From Microglena sp. YARC (Eukaryota > Chlorophyta > Chlorophyceae > Chlamydomonadales > Chlamydomonadaceae), in NCBI GenBank assembly GCA_022414725.1, contig CM039463.1, forward strand, positions 79,714,683 to 79,778,682: DNA of 64,000 nt. Reading direction: 5' to 3'. This document shows, in pieces, positions 31,783 through 43,500 of the stretch (position 1 is its first letter; each line of letters starts with the position of its first letter). The position numbers were made by a program, and so were the translations under genes. Under the pieces are notes generated by a model that ran no database searches, was not told the DNA's origin, and saw only the letters and a program-made list of their open reading frames with translations.

Positions 31783-32984
31783 ACATAAAGCAAGAAAATA
31801 AATCATGTGGAATTAGTGCTGCTAATACGGTACCTGATGTAGTGATGTGCAATCAAAAAATCGAAGATTGAGATATGCTTCCTCTGTTCATTCATGAATG
31901 TATGAAGAGACTGGATTAAGTTTTTTTTGATAGGTATGATTAGTTTTATCATACTGTTTTGTATCGTTCAGAAGAAGAGGAGAAACAAGCTCTATGCATT
32001 TTTCGCAGGCGACGCTAAAAAATGGCGGAGAGTGATCGCGAGGGAGCGACAGGTGGCAATGGAAGCGAGTTAGTTACAAGACCGTTGGCCGACGTTTCAG
32101 GCTTCAGCGCGGTCAGACGGATGGATGATCGGTAGGTCGGTCGGACGGACGGACAAACGGGTAAATAAACATGGGTGCTCCCGCCCCCTTGAAGAGGGGG
32201 CTCCGCCAAAAATGTTTTTTTTTAATTAAACAGAAAAATGGAAAATGGATAGAAAAAAGGGATTTTTCGCGTTTACATTTTCCTGGTAATAATTTTTTCA
32301 CTGCCGATGACGGCAAGCAGCCAAATTGCAGGCTGAAGCTGTGTAACCAAGTTCAAGTTCAGGATCAATATAGTTGCGCGCCTTGGGAGATATTGTATCA
32401 CCCATTCCGGACCCATTCCGTACATTCGGAAATTATTTTAGTATCACCAAAAAGGTAATACAATTGGAATCGTAGTGGTGGGTAGAAGGGACATCATAGG
32501 AGGAAGTGTGCTTCGTCCTCCACTATATGTCTATTAATATCGCAGAGGCAACGTGGGGGAGGTCCGTTGACCAGAAGGAAGGATCCGTTGCGACGCAGGA
32601 CGCAGGCTGTACAATTGGTTGCGTCTCAGGCAGCAGAGCTGGGGGTTGGTGCGTTTGGCGTTGTCAGGTAGCAATTTTGACCGGGACGACACGACATGTA
32701 TATGACACGACACGATAGGTCTTGTCAAAACAGTCTCAACACGACTTATACAAGGGCTGTTGGTAGTATCGCATTACTCGGCCAGGGCCGACCAACGAAT
32801 GACCTGGTCACCTGGACAGGTATTTAAACTGCCTAATCCGCTTAGTAGGCTCACTGGTTACAGTGAGTGGGTAATTGGGTATCACACGGAAGATGGTGAC
32901 TCGGTGAGCAGCGCAAAGTTGGCTAAGAAACCAAATAACAAGCCAATCCAACAAAGATGACTCTGACAGCCTGCGTTAATGCAG
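31783..32984. other. Intergenic region with dispersed repeats C, H and a reverse repeat
   Basis: 31985-32218 is a family C element (gcaggcgacgctaaaaaatg to gagggggctccgccaaaaat). 32295-32360 is family H (gccgatgacggcaagcagcc). 32560-32650 is a reverse copy of 16440-16530 (ccagaaggaaggatccgttg; gtctcaggcagcagagctgg). 32680-32980 shows nothing recognised. Confidence 0.6.
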
Positions 32985-33150
32985 GCCTGTATGTATGTAT
33001 GTATGTATGTATGTATGTATGTTACAGCCCAGGGGTAGGCCAAATAGGCTGAAGGGACTTTCCCAACCGTGATAGGAAGGGCTTAAAAAGAAAAAGCATT
33101 GATGGACTGAACCCCAAACAATTGTTTCTGAACGAGGGCCCTGAGTTCGT
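32985..33150 (-). repeat. Family G repeat, reverse, with (gtat)n edge
   Basis: (gtat)n at 32991-33020, then ggtaggccaaataggctgaa, ccgtgataggaagggctta and accccaaacaattgtttctg: the exact reverse arrangement of 5345-5475. Confidence 0.75.
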
Positions 33151-33287
33151 GCTGAAGTGATCATTTAAATTTACAATATAATTAAATCATTTGTTTCACA
33201 TACCTATGCTAATCTTCCCACTCTCTGTCAACATCTGATTTATCCTTTCAGCTCCTAATGTGCTGCACAATGTAGACCTGTGTTACA

Positions 33288-33490
33288 GCTGTTTTTCTTT
33301 TCGGCTACTAGCAGCAGCTTCTAGGCCGCTCCCTGAGCCAGCCACTGGGCCAAGCCACACATAATTGGCAGCGCATGAAAGCTGATTACGTCAGCTTCAA
33401 GGTGCACTAGGTTGCTCTGTGTTTGGCTGTTCAGCCAGTGAGGGGAGCTGCCTAGAAGCTGCTGATCGTAGCCGAAAATAATAACAGTGT
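33288..33490 (+). mobile_element. Family B MITE, best intact copy
   Basis: The left terminus cttttcggctactagcagca, gcttctaggccgctccct and right terminus aggggagctgcctagaagct, gctgatcgtagccgaaaa pair as inverted repeats of about 35 bp. The interior has 'cagcttcaaggtgcactagg'. It has no ORF. Possible target duplication: aca/acag-type bases only. Confidence 0.8.
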
Positions 33491-33534
33491 GTGTTACTCA
33501 TTGCAGACCTGTATGTTGTACAATTAAATTATCA

Positions 33535-33605
33535 CTGTAGCTTGGTTGGGCAAGTCCCTTTAGCCTATTTGGCCTACTCCTGGACTGTAACATACAAACA
33601 TGCAG
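33535..33605 (+). repeat. Family G repeat fragment abutting a satellite
   Basis: ttggttgggcaagtcccttt, agcctatttggcctactcc and tggactgtaacatacaaac, followed at once by the palindromic satellite. Confidence 0.7.
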
Positions 33606-34410
33606 ACCTGTAGACTGATTCTGTCAACTTCAAGTTGACAGAATCAGTGTAGACTGATTCAGTCAGAGAAGTCAACTTCAAGTTGACAGAATCAGTGTAG
33701 ACTGATTCAGTCAGAGAAGTCAACTTCAAGTTGACAGAATCAGTGTAGACTGATTCAGTTAGAGAAGTCAACTTCAAGTTGACAGAATCAGTGTAGACTG
33801 ATTCAGTTAGAGAAGTCAACTTCAAGTTGACAGAATCAGTGTAGACTGATTCAGTTAGAGAAGTCAACTTCAAGTTGACAGAATCAGTGTAGACTGATTC
33901 AGTTAGAGAAGTCAACTTCAAGTTGACAGAATCAGTGTAGACTGATTCAGTTAGAGAAGTCAACTTCAAGTTGACAGAATCAGTGTAGACTGATTCAGTT
34001 AGAGAAGTCAACTTCAAGTTGACAGAATCAGTGTAGACTGATTCAGTTAGAGAAGTCAACTTCAAGTTGACAGAATCAGTGTAGACTGATTCAGTTAGAG
34101 AAGTCAACTTCAAGTTGACAGAATCAGTGAAGACTGATTCAGTTAGAGAAGTCAACTTCAAGTTGACAGAATCAGTGTAGACTGATTCAGTTAGAGAAGT
34201 CAACTTCAAGTTGACAGAATCAGTGTAGACTGATTCAGTTAGAGAAGTCAACTTCAAGTTGACAGAATCAGTGTAGACTGATTCAGTTAGAGAAGTCAAC
34301 TTCAAGTTGACAGAATCAGTGTAGACTGATTCAGTTAGAGAAGTCAACTTCAAGTTGACAGAATCAGTGTAGACTGATTCAGTTAGAGAAGTCAACTTCA
34401 AGTTTACTTC
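33606..34410. repeat. 48-bp palindromic satellite, about 16 copies
   Basis: The unit gtagactgattcagttagag, aagtcaacttcaagttgac, agaatcagt repeats almost perfectly. The leftmost unit (about 33618-33652) is a perfect 35-bp palindrome, actgattctgtcaactt-c-aagttgacagaatcagt. Later units add a 13-bp insert (cagttagagaagt) between the arms. The 16-residue periodic minus-strand frame is a consequence of the 48-bp unit. Confidence 0.95.
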
Positions 34411-34559
34411 TCTAACTGTCTGTCGACATATGTAAATATGGACGCGGAATACGAGTCAGAATACGCGCATTGAACATGTCTTTAATCTGTCTACAATTGC
34501 GTGATTGAAATCTGTACTGAAAGCTGTAGTAGCGCTTATACTACTCATGGTTACTTTGC

Positions 34560-36275
34560 CCGCAGACGGTGAGCACTCCGCAGGCTGATAGACCATGTAA
34601 CCAAACCAAGCCAAGCAGACGGTGAGCACTCTGCAGGCTGATAGACCATGTAGCCAAACCAAGCCAAGCCAAGCCAAGCCAAGCAGACGGTGAGCACTCC
34701 GCAGGCTGATAGACCATGTAGCCAAACCAAGCAGACATTGAGCACTCTGCAGGCTGATAGACCATGTAGCCAAACCAAGCCAAGCCAAGCCAAGCAGACG
34801 GTGAGCACTCCGCAGGCTGATAGACCATGTAGCCAAACCAAGCAGACATTGAGCACTCTGCAGGCTGATAGACCATGTAGCCAAACCAAGCCAAGCCAAG
34901 CCAAGCCAAGCAGACGGTGAGCACTCCGCAGGCTGATAGACCATGTAGCCAAACCAAGCAGACATTGAGCACTCTGCAGGCTGATAGACCATGTAGCCAA
35001 ACCAAACCAAGCCAAGCCAAGCAGACGGTGAGCACTCTGCAGGCTGATAGACCATGTAGCCAAACCAAGCAGACATTGAGCACTCTGCAGGCTGATAGAC
35101 CATGTAGCCAAACCAAACCAAGCCAAGCCAAGCAGACGGTGAGCACTCTGCAGGCTGATAGACCATGTAGCCAAACCAAGCAGACGGTGAGCACTCTGCA
35201 GGCTGATAGACCATGTAGCCAAACCAAGCCAAGCCAAGCCAAGCCAAGCCAAGCCAAGCAGACGGTGAGCACTCCGCAGGCTGATAGACCATGTAGCCAA
35301 ACCAAGCAGACGGTGAGCACTCTGCAGGCTGATAGACCATGTAGCCAAACCAAACCAAGCCAAGCCAAGCAGACGGTGAGCACTCTGCAGGCTGATAGAC
35401 CATGTAGCCAAACCAAGCCAAGCCAAGCCAAGCAGACGGTGAGCACTCTGCAGGCTGATAGACCATGTAGCCAAACCAAGCCAAGCCAAGCCAAGCCAAG
35501 CAGACGGTGAGCACTCCGCAGGCTGATAGACCATGTAGCCAAACCAAGCAGACATTGAGCACTCTGCAGGCTGATAGACCATGTAGCCAAACCAAACCAA
35601 GCCAAGCCAAGCAGACGGTGAGCACTCTGCAGGCTGATAGACCATGTAGCCAAACCAAGCAGACATTGAGCACTCTGCAGGCTGATAGACCATGTAGCCA
35701 AACCAAACCAAGCCAAGCCAAGCAGACGGTGAGCACTCTGCAGGCTGATAGACCATGTAGCCAAACCAAGCAGACGGTGAGCACTCTGCAGGCTGATAGA
35801 CCATGTAGCCAAACCAAGCCAAGCCAAGCCAAGCCAAGCAGACGGTGAGCACTCCGCAGGCTGATAGACCATGTAGCCAAACCAAGCAGACGGTGAGCAC
35901 TCTGCAGGCTGATAGACCATGTAGCCAAACCAAACCAAGCCAAGCCAAGCAGACGGTGAGCACTCTGCAGGCTGATAGACCATGTAGCCAAACCAAGCCA
36001 AGCCAAGCCAAGCAGACGGTGAGCACTCTGCAGGCTGATAGACCATGTAGCCAAACCAAATCAAGCCAAGCCAAGCAGACGGTGAGCACTCCGCAGGCTG
36101 ATAGACCATGTAGCCAAACCAAGCCAAGCAGACGGTGAGCAATCCGCAGGCTGATAGACCATGTAGCCAAACCAAGCCAAGCCAAGCCAAGCAGACGGTG
36201 AGCACTCCGCAGGCTGATAGACCATGTAGCCAAAGCAAGCAGACATTGAGCACTCTGCAGGCTGATGGACCGCAT
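34560..36275. repeat. 1.7-kb minisatellite derived from family H
   Basis: Units of about 51-75 bp: cagacggtgagcactctgca, ggctgatagaccatgtagcc and aaaccaag, plus (ccaag)n of variable number. About 28 units. The core matches the dispersed family H repeat. Long frames on both strands (up to 585 codons) are repeat artefacts. Confidence 0.95.
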
Positions 36276-36365
36276 GTCATCCAATCTAACCTATGCACCC
36301 TAAGTAGCTATTGAGGTATTGTGGATCACATCCTTCCTCCAAGAGTACTTATCACCAGTTCATCC

Positions 36366-36553
36366 CCGTTCGACGAATGGCTCAGTGGCAGAGCTCCTAG
36401 AACGACTAAGGTGCCGGGTTCAAATCCCTACGGATGCCCCTTAGTGTTCGCAGTCGCTGTCAACCGCCATGGTAGCTTTATCCAGGTAAAGTAGCAGCCC
36501 GTTCCCTACCGCCGCAAGACAAAGTTCCCTTAATACCACGCCCCACCAGGCGT
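36366..36553 (+). mobile_element. Family D tRNA-derived SINE (best forward copy)
   Basis: A-box-like atggctcagtggcagagctc and B-box gggttcaaatccct are spaced as in a tRNA gene. The body gtcgctgtcaaccgccatgg follows, then taaagtagcagcccgttcc and the end taccacgccccaccaggcgt. Confidence 0.85.
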
Positions 36554-36619
36554 GAACAAAACCCTAAATAGCATTAGAGGTATTGAGGATCACATCCTTC
36601 CCCCAAGGGTACTTATAAC

Positions 36620-36779
36620 TAGGGATGGCATATCATTTGATGTTGGCCAAAGGTGAGTATGATACCATATGGTATCATACAAATTGCATCATATGATATT
36701 GTATTTAAATGGTAACTTTGGCCTAGTCAGATTGCCGGCATCATATGATATCCTATGATGCCACGTTGCCGTTCCCTAC
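36620..36779 (+). mobile_element. Family A MITE
   Basis: Starts agggatggcatatcatttga, core ggtaactttggcctagtcag, ends acgttgccgttccctac. Flanks are acttataact and acttatcac, giving a possible duplicated 'acttat' at both sides. Confidence 0.8.
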
Positions 36780-37137
36780 TTATCACCAGTTCATTACTAT
36801 TAATGAGCCTATCCCCAACTCCGCAAGCACCGATAACAATGGGTTTTGGAGCCATGCCCGGAACCCTGTAGCGGGAGCTTTCACCCCGACACCCGGATAA
36901 CCCCCGAAGCCTAGCCCTAGCTGTGCAGCTGGGGCTCCCTGGTCCCCGTGGTTATTGCATGGGGGGGCTTGGACTTGGAAGACAGCGAGCAGCCCAGTGT
37001 GACACAGTTTTGTGTGTGTGTGTTTGTGGGGTGCCTACCTGTATGAGCCAAGCCCGGATCACTAGTGTGTGTGTGCCCCCCCCCCCCCCCCCCCCCCCCC
37101 CTCCCACCCCAACACACACACAAAACCGTGCCACACT
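36780..37137. other. Region 3' of the myosin stop codon, with GT and C/AC tracts
   Basis: Contains (gt)n at 37011-37026 and a C-run followed by (ac)n at 37077-37125, close to the myosin stop. Probably 3' UTR and flank. 36925-36965 and 37145-37170 share 'agccctagctgtgcag'. No polyadenylation signal could be fixed. Confidence 0.5.
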
Positions 37138-37548
37138 TCAATCAAATTCTAGCCCTAGCTGTGCAGTGGTTCCACACTCCCTAGCCAGCTCCTTCAAATC
37201 ACACCTGGGGCTCAAGCCCCGTCCGTCAGCACCCTCCTGTTGCCCCGCAGAGCTATCTACCGGACTCACACCATCACTCCCCTCCTCGTGGATGGCGTAC
37301 CCAGCGCTTGCCCCTGGTGGGTGGGCCCCTCCGTCCGACTTCCCTTGCCAGAATTGCAGCAGGGGAGACAGCTTGAAGTCGTGAAGTGACTGCAAGCGGT
37401 CTTGCATGCGCTGGCTCTTGTCTTTGTACACAGAGAGGTCACCGCGGACGATGCTCTTGCGCAGGTCGGAAGTGCTAAACATGGGCGTGGCGGGTGAGGG
37501 CGGGAGGCAGGAGGGACGGGAGGCTCCTCTAGAGACAGGTCGTTGATC
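37138..37548 (-). CDS. Myosin exon: C-terminal tail with stop codon
   Basis: 137 codons including TGA. The acceptor CACACCCAG precedes GATCAACG in phase 0, matching the previous exon. Reads [15 protein letters not shown], then [19 protein letters not shown], followed by a Gly/Ser-rich end finishing GLEFD. No recognised tail domain. Confidence 0.75.
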   Translation of the reverse strand, partial: DQRPVSRGASRPSCLPPSPATPMFSTSDLRKSIVRGDLSVYKDKSQRMQDRLQSLHDFKLSPLLQFWQGKSDGGAHPPGASAGYAIHEEGSDGVSPVDSSAGQQEGADGRGLSPRCDLKELARECGTTAQLGLEFD

Positions 37549-40500
37549 CTGGGTGTGTTAAAGCATATTTGTGAGGATGGTTTGTGAGGATGGTTAAAGC
37601 TTGTGAGGATGGTTTTTGAGGATGTTTTGTGAAGATCATTAGAGCTAGTGAGGATGTTTTTTGAGGATGTTTTGTGAGGATGGTTAAAGCTTGTGAGGAT
37701 GTTTTTTGATGATGTTTTTTGATGATGTTTTGTGTGGATGTTTTGTGAGGATGGTTAAAGCTTGTGATGATGTTTTGTGATGATGAATTTGTGATGATGT
37801 TTTGTGATGATGCTTTGTTAGGATGCTTTGTCAGGATGCTTTGTGAAGATGGTTTGCGAGGATGGCAACTGTCTCATAACTAATTGGCTTCTGTCCGCTC
37901 GGTTCCGTTGCCACCTGTCAACTGATGGGTCATACTTGGGTGGCCCGACTTCATTTTTCAAAAAGCTTGACAAAAGAAGGATCTTATAATCCCAGATCGG
38001 CGAATGGTTCAATGGTTAATCATTTCGCTGGACTGAAGAAGGTGCTTGCTTTGAATCCCTATGGGTGAGCTTTAGTGTTCGCAGTCGCTGTCAATCACCA
38101 TGGTAGCACTGCCCAGGTGAAGTAGCAGCCCGTTCTCTACCGCCGTAAGACAGGGTTCCCTTAATATCACGCCCCACCAGGCGTTACCATTACTGACAAA
38201 ATGAGGACGTTTACTACATTTCAATACAGGGACTACCCCCCCCCCCCCCCTTCCCCCCCCCTCTCCCCCACGGCCACCTACCCCTGGCCCTGCACATGCT
38301 TACATGTGTTTGTATGTTACAGTCCAGGGGGTAGCCAATTAGGCCCAAGGGACTTGCCCACCCTTAAATAACACCCTTTAATAATCAAGATAATTATAAA
38401 CTAGTTCACAGGTTGTTGGCCCAGTGCACGCAAACGGGCTGCCCCTCTCAACCTCACGCCTCGTAATGAGGTGCACTATTTATTTGTTTATTGATTTAAA
38501 TACATCACAGAGACTTACATTTTCAGACGCATCGTTAGTGGAGCGTCGAGGGGTGCCACCGATGCCGTGGTTCCACTGATTGGCCTTGGCCCCTGCACCA
38601 CTAGCCGGCCCCCAAATAATCAAGATGCTTATAAACTACATCGAACAGGCACTTACATTTTGTGAAGCATCATTAGTGGAGCGTCGAGGGGTGCCGCCAA
38701 TGCCATGGTTCCACTGATGCGGATTGGCCTTAGCCCCTGCACCACTAGCCGGCCTGGGAGGTGGGGAGTCATTGGCCTGAGCAAACACCTTGATGCTTTC
38801 TTGGAACCTTCGAGTGCGCTCTGCTCGAACAAGACGCTGAAGCTCGAAAGCAGCCACCTGGATGGATGGTGAAGTGCAAGCGGTGGTTAGCGTGTGGATT
38901 GTGTAATGCAAGTGGTGGTTAGCGTGTGGATGGTGATAACGTTGTCCGCTCTGCTTGAACAAGACGCTGAAGCTCGAAAGCAGCCGCCTGGATGGATGGT
39001 GAAGTGCAAGCGCTGGTTAGCGTGTGGATTGTGCAATGCAAGCGCTGGTCCTATGCCTCCACCTACCTGCCTCCTCTACATGCTTTGTATCACAATGCTG
39101 ACCTTGTGTAGCCGCTATTTAATCCAGATTATAGTGGCCAGTCTGTGGATGGTGAAGTCATACAGTCGCACGCACCACTCCCACACCTTCACCTACCTGC
39201 CTCCTCTACATGCTTTGTATCACAATGCTAGCTTTGTGCAGCCGCTAGTTAATCTAGATTATAGTGGTCAGCCTGAGGATGGTGAAGTCATACAGTCGCA
39301 CGCATCACTCCCACACCTTCACCTACCTGCCTCCTCCAAATGCTTTGTATCACAATGCTAGCTTTGTGCAGCCGATGGTGAAGTCATACAGTCGCACGCA
39401 CCACTCCCACACCTTCACCTACCTGCCTCCTCTACATGCTTTGTATCATAATGCTAGCTTTGTGTAGCCGCTAGTTAATCCAGATTATAGTGGCCAGTCT
39501 GTGGATGGTGAAGTCATACAGTCGCACGCACCACTCCCACACCTTCACCTACCTGCCTCCTCCACATGCTTTGTATCACAATGCTAGCTTTGTGCAGCCG
39601 CTAGTTAATCCAGATTATAGTGGTCAGCCTGAGGATGGTGAAGTCATACAGTCGCACGCATCACTCCCACACCTTCACCTACCTGCCTCCTCCAAATGCT
39701 TTGTATCACAATGCTAGCTTTGTGCAGCCGATGGTGAAGTCATACAGTCGCACGCACCATTCCCACACCTTCACCTACCTGCCTCTTCTACATGCTTTGT
39801 ATCACAATGCTGACCTTGTGTAGCCGCTATTTAATCCAGATTATAGTGGCCAGTCTGTGGATGGTGAAGTCATACAGTCGCACGCACCACTCCCACACCT
39901 TCACCTACCTGCCTCCTCTACATGCTTTGTATCACAATGCTAGCTTTGTGCAGCCGCTAGTTAATCTAGATTATAGTGGTCAGCCTGAGGATGGTGAAGT
40001 CATACAGTCGCACGCATCACTCCCACACCTTCACCTACCTGCCTCCTCCAAATGCTTTGTATCACAATGCTAGCTTTGTGCAGCCGATGGTGAAGTCATA
40101 CAGTCGCACGCACCACTCCCACACCTTCACCTACCTGCCTCCTCTACATGCTTTGTATCATAATGCTAGCTTTGTGTAGCCGCTAGTTAATCCAGATTAT
40201 AGTGGCCAGTCTGTGGATGGTGAAGTCATACAGTCGCACGCACCACTCCCACACCTTCACCTACCTGCCTCCTCCACATGCTTTGTATCACAATGCTAGC
40301 TTTGTGCAGCCGCTAGTTAATCCAGATTATAGTGGTCAGCCTGAGGATGGTGAAGTCATACAGTCGCACGCATCACTCCCACACCTTCACCTACCTGCCT
40401 CCTCCAAATGCTTTGTATCACAATGCTAGCTTTGTGCAGCCGATGGTGAAGTCATACAGTCGCACGCACCACTCCCACACCTTCACCTACCTGCCTCCTC

Positions 40501-43500
40501 TACATGCTTTGTATCACAATGCTAGCTTTGTGTAGCCGCTAATTAATCCAGATTATAGCGGTCAGCCTGAGGATGGTGAAGTCATACAGTCACACGCACC
40601 ACTCCCACACCTTCATCTACCTGCCTCCTCCACATGCTTTGTATCACAATGCTAGCTTTGTGTAGCCGCTAGTTAATTCAGTTTAAAATGGTCAGCGTGT
40701 AGTTGGTGAAGTCATACAGTCGTACGCTCCATACCTCCACCTCCCATACACTCCCAACCTCCACCTTCCATACACTGCCCTGACTCCACCTACCTGCCTC
40801 CTCCACTTGCTTTGTATCACAATGCTAGCCTTGTGTAGCTGCTAGCCGCTCAAGTTTAGAGTGGTTAGCTTGTGGATGGTGAAGCCATACAATCGTAAGC
40901 TCCCATACCTCCACCTCCCATACACTCCCAACCTCCATCTTCCATACACTGCCGTGTGTCCACCTACCTGCCTCCTCCACATGCTTTGTATCACAATGCT
41001 AGCCTTGTGTAGCTGCCACGCTTGCAGGAAGGCAGAGCGAAGAGCCTCCCTCTTGCGAGATCCCGTGTGTATACGTCGCCATGAGCGTTGCAGCACAGTG
41101 GCCGCGCGGTGGAAGGGGAGTGTTTGCTTGAACTTGTGTTGCGCCTGGGGGGAAGTGGTGTGTGTGTGTGTGGGGGGGGGGGATGGGAGGGTGTGGATGA
41201 GAGTGGAAGGTGTACGATTGGATGGGATTGGATTGTGTTGTGTTGTGCTGTGTTGGGCAGAGGGAGACGGAGGGAAGGGGACAGTGTCACTCTTGTGCGC
41301 TGGAACACCAAAGAGATTGCGTGTGGATATGTTGCCACAAGCGTTGCAGCACAGTGGCCGCACATTGGAAGGGAAGTGTTTGCTTGAACTTGTGTTGCGC
41401 CTAAAGGCAGGGGAGTGGGGTGGGGTGGGGTGGGGTGGGTGGGAGGGATGGGATGGGAGGGTGTGGATGGGAGTGGAAGGTGTAGGATGGGATGGACTTG
41501 TGTTGGATGTGTTGTGTTGGGCAGAGGGAGATGGCATGGAAGGGGACAGTGGAACCCTTGTATGCTGGAACACCAAAGAGATCGCGTGTGGATGCGTCGA
41601 CATGAGCGGCTCAGCAGCACAGTAGTCATATGCCAGGGATTCGTTTTCAAATCTGTGAGTTTGTTTTGTAGCTTTAAGGTTTTAGGCCTCCTCCAGACAC
41701 AGCGTTTTATAGCTTTAAAGCTTTTAATAGCTTTTAAGGGCCATTAAGGGCAAACACATTTTTAAACATAATTTGTATGAAAATATGTTGGAGGAAAATA
41801 AGTATGTAAGTACATAACAGAATAGGGAAAAATCCTGGATGTGTCTGCCCAAACTCTAGACCACTGTTTATTTTGGGGGCTTCGTAGGGCTACATGCGTA
41901 GGGCTACGTAGGGTACGTACGATGGGCTATGTACGATGGGCTATGTAGGGCTACTACGGATCACGTACGTAGGGCTACGTAGGAGACGCACGACGGGCTA
42001 TGTAAGGCTACATACGACGACGTGCTATTTCTCTTCTCTTCACTTTTAACTAGCACTTCAATTACGGGATTTATTTTAGCGCTAATTAGCGCTATTAGCA
42101 CAAAGCTCCTAAGCCCCCCCCCCCCCCCCTCCTTACCCTAGTCATGAGTAAGGGTTAGGGTCATGAGTAAGGGTTGGGTCATGGGCAAGGGTTGAGACAA
42201 GAGTAAGGGTTGGGGCATGAGCAAGGGTTGGGGCATGTGTATGGTTGTTAATTATGTGAAGTTTTATGTCTCAAACCAGGCTCAAACACAGATTTTTTAG
42301 GGGCCATTAGTTTGGGAATGTAGATTTTGGACATGGCACCTAACTCTTGCCACTACTCACATACCTTGCGCATTTTCCACACGGACTGCAGCACGGTAGC
42401 GGCTCGATGCAAGCGCACAGTCCTGAGATGGGCCACCCTCAGCACCCACATGCGCCACGTGGACTGGATCTTGGTCGCCGCACATTCTCTTCGCAGCATC
42501 TCTTGCTCGCGTCGCGCAAGCAAACCTCGCCAGGCACTCTGGAGCACCACTGCTGCCCGCCGACATCTGTGTGTGTGTTTTTGTGTGCTTGTTTGTATGT
42601 GTATGTATGTGATTGTATGTGCTTGTATGTGTGTTAATGTGCTTGCTTGTGTGTGTGTTTGTGTGCTTGTTTATAGGTAACCCCCTAACCTTGCCAGGCA
42701 CTCTGGAGCACCACTGCTGCCCGGCGACAGCTGTTTGTGTGCTTTTTTGTATGTGTTTGTATGTGTTTGTGTGTGTTTGTGTGTGTGTTAATGTGCTTGC
42801 TTGTGTGTGTTTGTGTGCTCGTTTACAGGAAACCCCCTAACCTTGCCAGGCACTCTGGAGCACCACTGCTGCCCGGCGACAGCTGTTTGTGTGTGTTTGT
42901 GTGCTTTTTTGTATGTGTTTGTATGTATTTGTATGTGTTTGTGTGTGTTTGTGTGTGTGTCTTAATGTGCTTGCTTGTGTGTGTGTTTGTGTGCTTGTTT
43001 ACAGGTAATCCCCTAACCTTGCCAGGCACTCTGGAGCACCACTGCTGCCCGGCGACAGCTGTTTGTGTGCTTGTTTGCATGTGAGTTTGTGTCTGTGTTT
43101 GTGTGCTTGTTTGTGTAATTGCTTGTGAGTAAACCCGAAACCTTGCCAGGCACTCTGGAGCACCACTGCTGCCCGCCGACATCTGTGTGTGAGTTTGTAT
43201 TTGTGTTTGTGTGCTTGTTTGTTGGTAACCCCCAAACCTCGCCAGGCACTCTGAAAGACCACTGCTGACCACGGACATCTGCGTGTGTGTGTGTGTGTGT
43301 CTGTGTGCGGAGGGGGGTGGGGGTGGGGGTGGGGGGGGGGGGGGGGGGTAGGCGAATGCTTAAATGGTTGATCATTTTGCTGGTCTGGGGAAGGTGCTGG
43401 GTTCGAATGCCGCGCTTTACTGTTCGCGGTCGCTGTCAACCGCCATGGTAGCTCTGTCCAGGTAAAGTAGCAGCCTCTTCTCTACCGCCGTAAGACAGGG

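Noticed and set aside
33574..34401. 275-codon minus-strand frame with perfect 16-residue repeats
   Set aside because: The 48-bp palindromic satellite has a length divisible by three, so open frames are expected; no signal, domain or flanking gene structure.
34456..36298. Three overlapping minus-strand open frames of 532-585 codons and plus-strand frames in the same place
   Set aside because: They are translations of a minisatellite read in several frames at once; composition is purely periodic and no start, splice or homology supports a protein.
36366..36440. A functional tRNA gene
   Set aside because: A and B boxes are present but no consistent cloverleaf or anticodon stem could be folded, and the unit is part of a dispersed SINE family.
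39490..40535. Repeated 67-93-codon plus-strand frames ([16 protein letters not shown]...)
   Set aside because: Antisense shadows of the intronic IQ-edge array.
42140..42240. Telomeric-like aagggttaggg repeats
   Set aside because: Only one true ttaggg occurs; the unit is a degenerate 'catgagtaagggttggg' intronic repeat.
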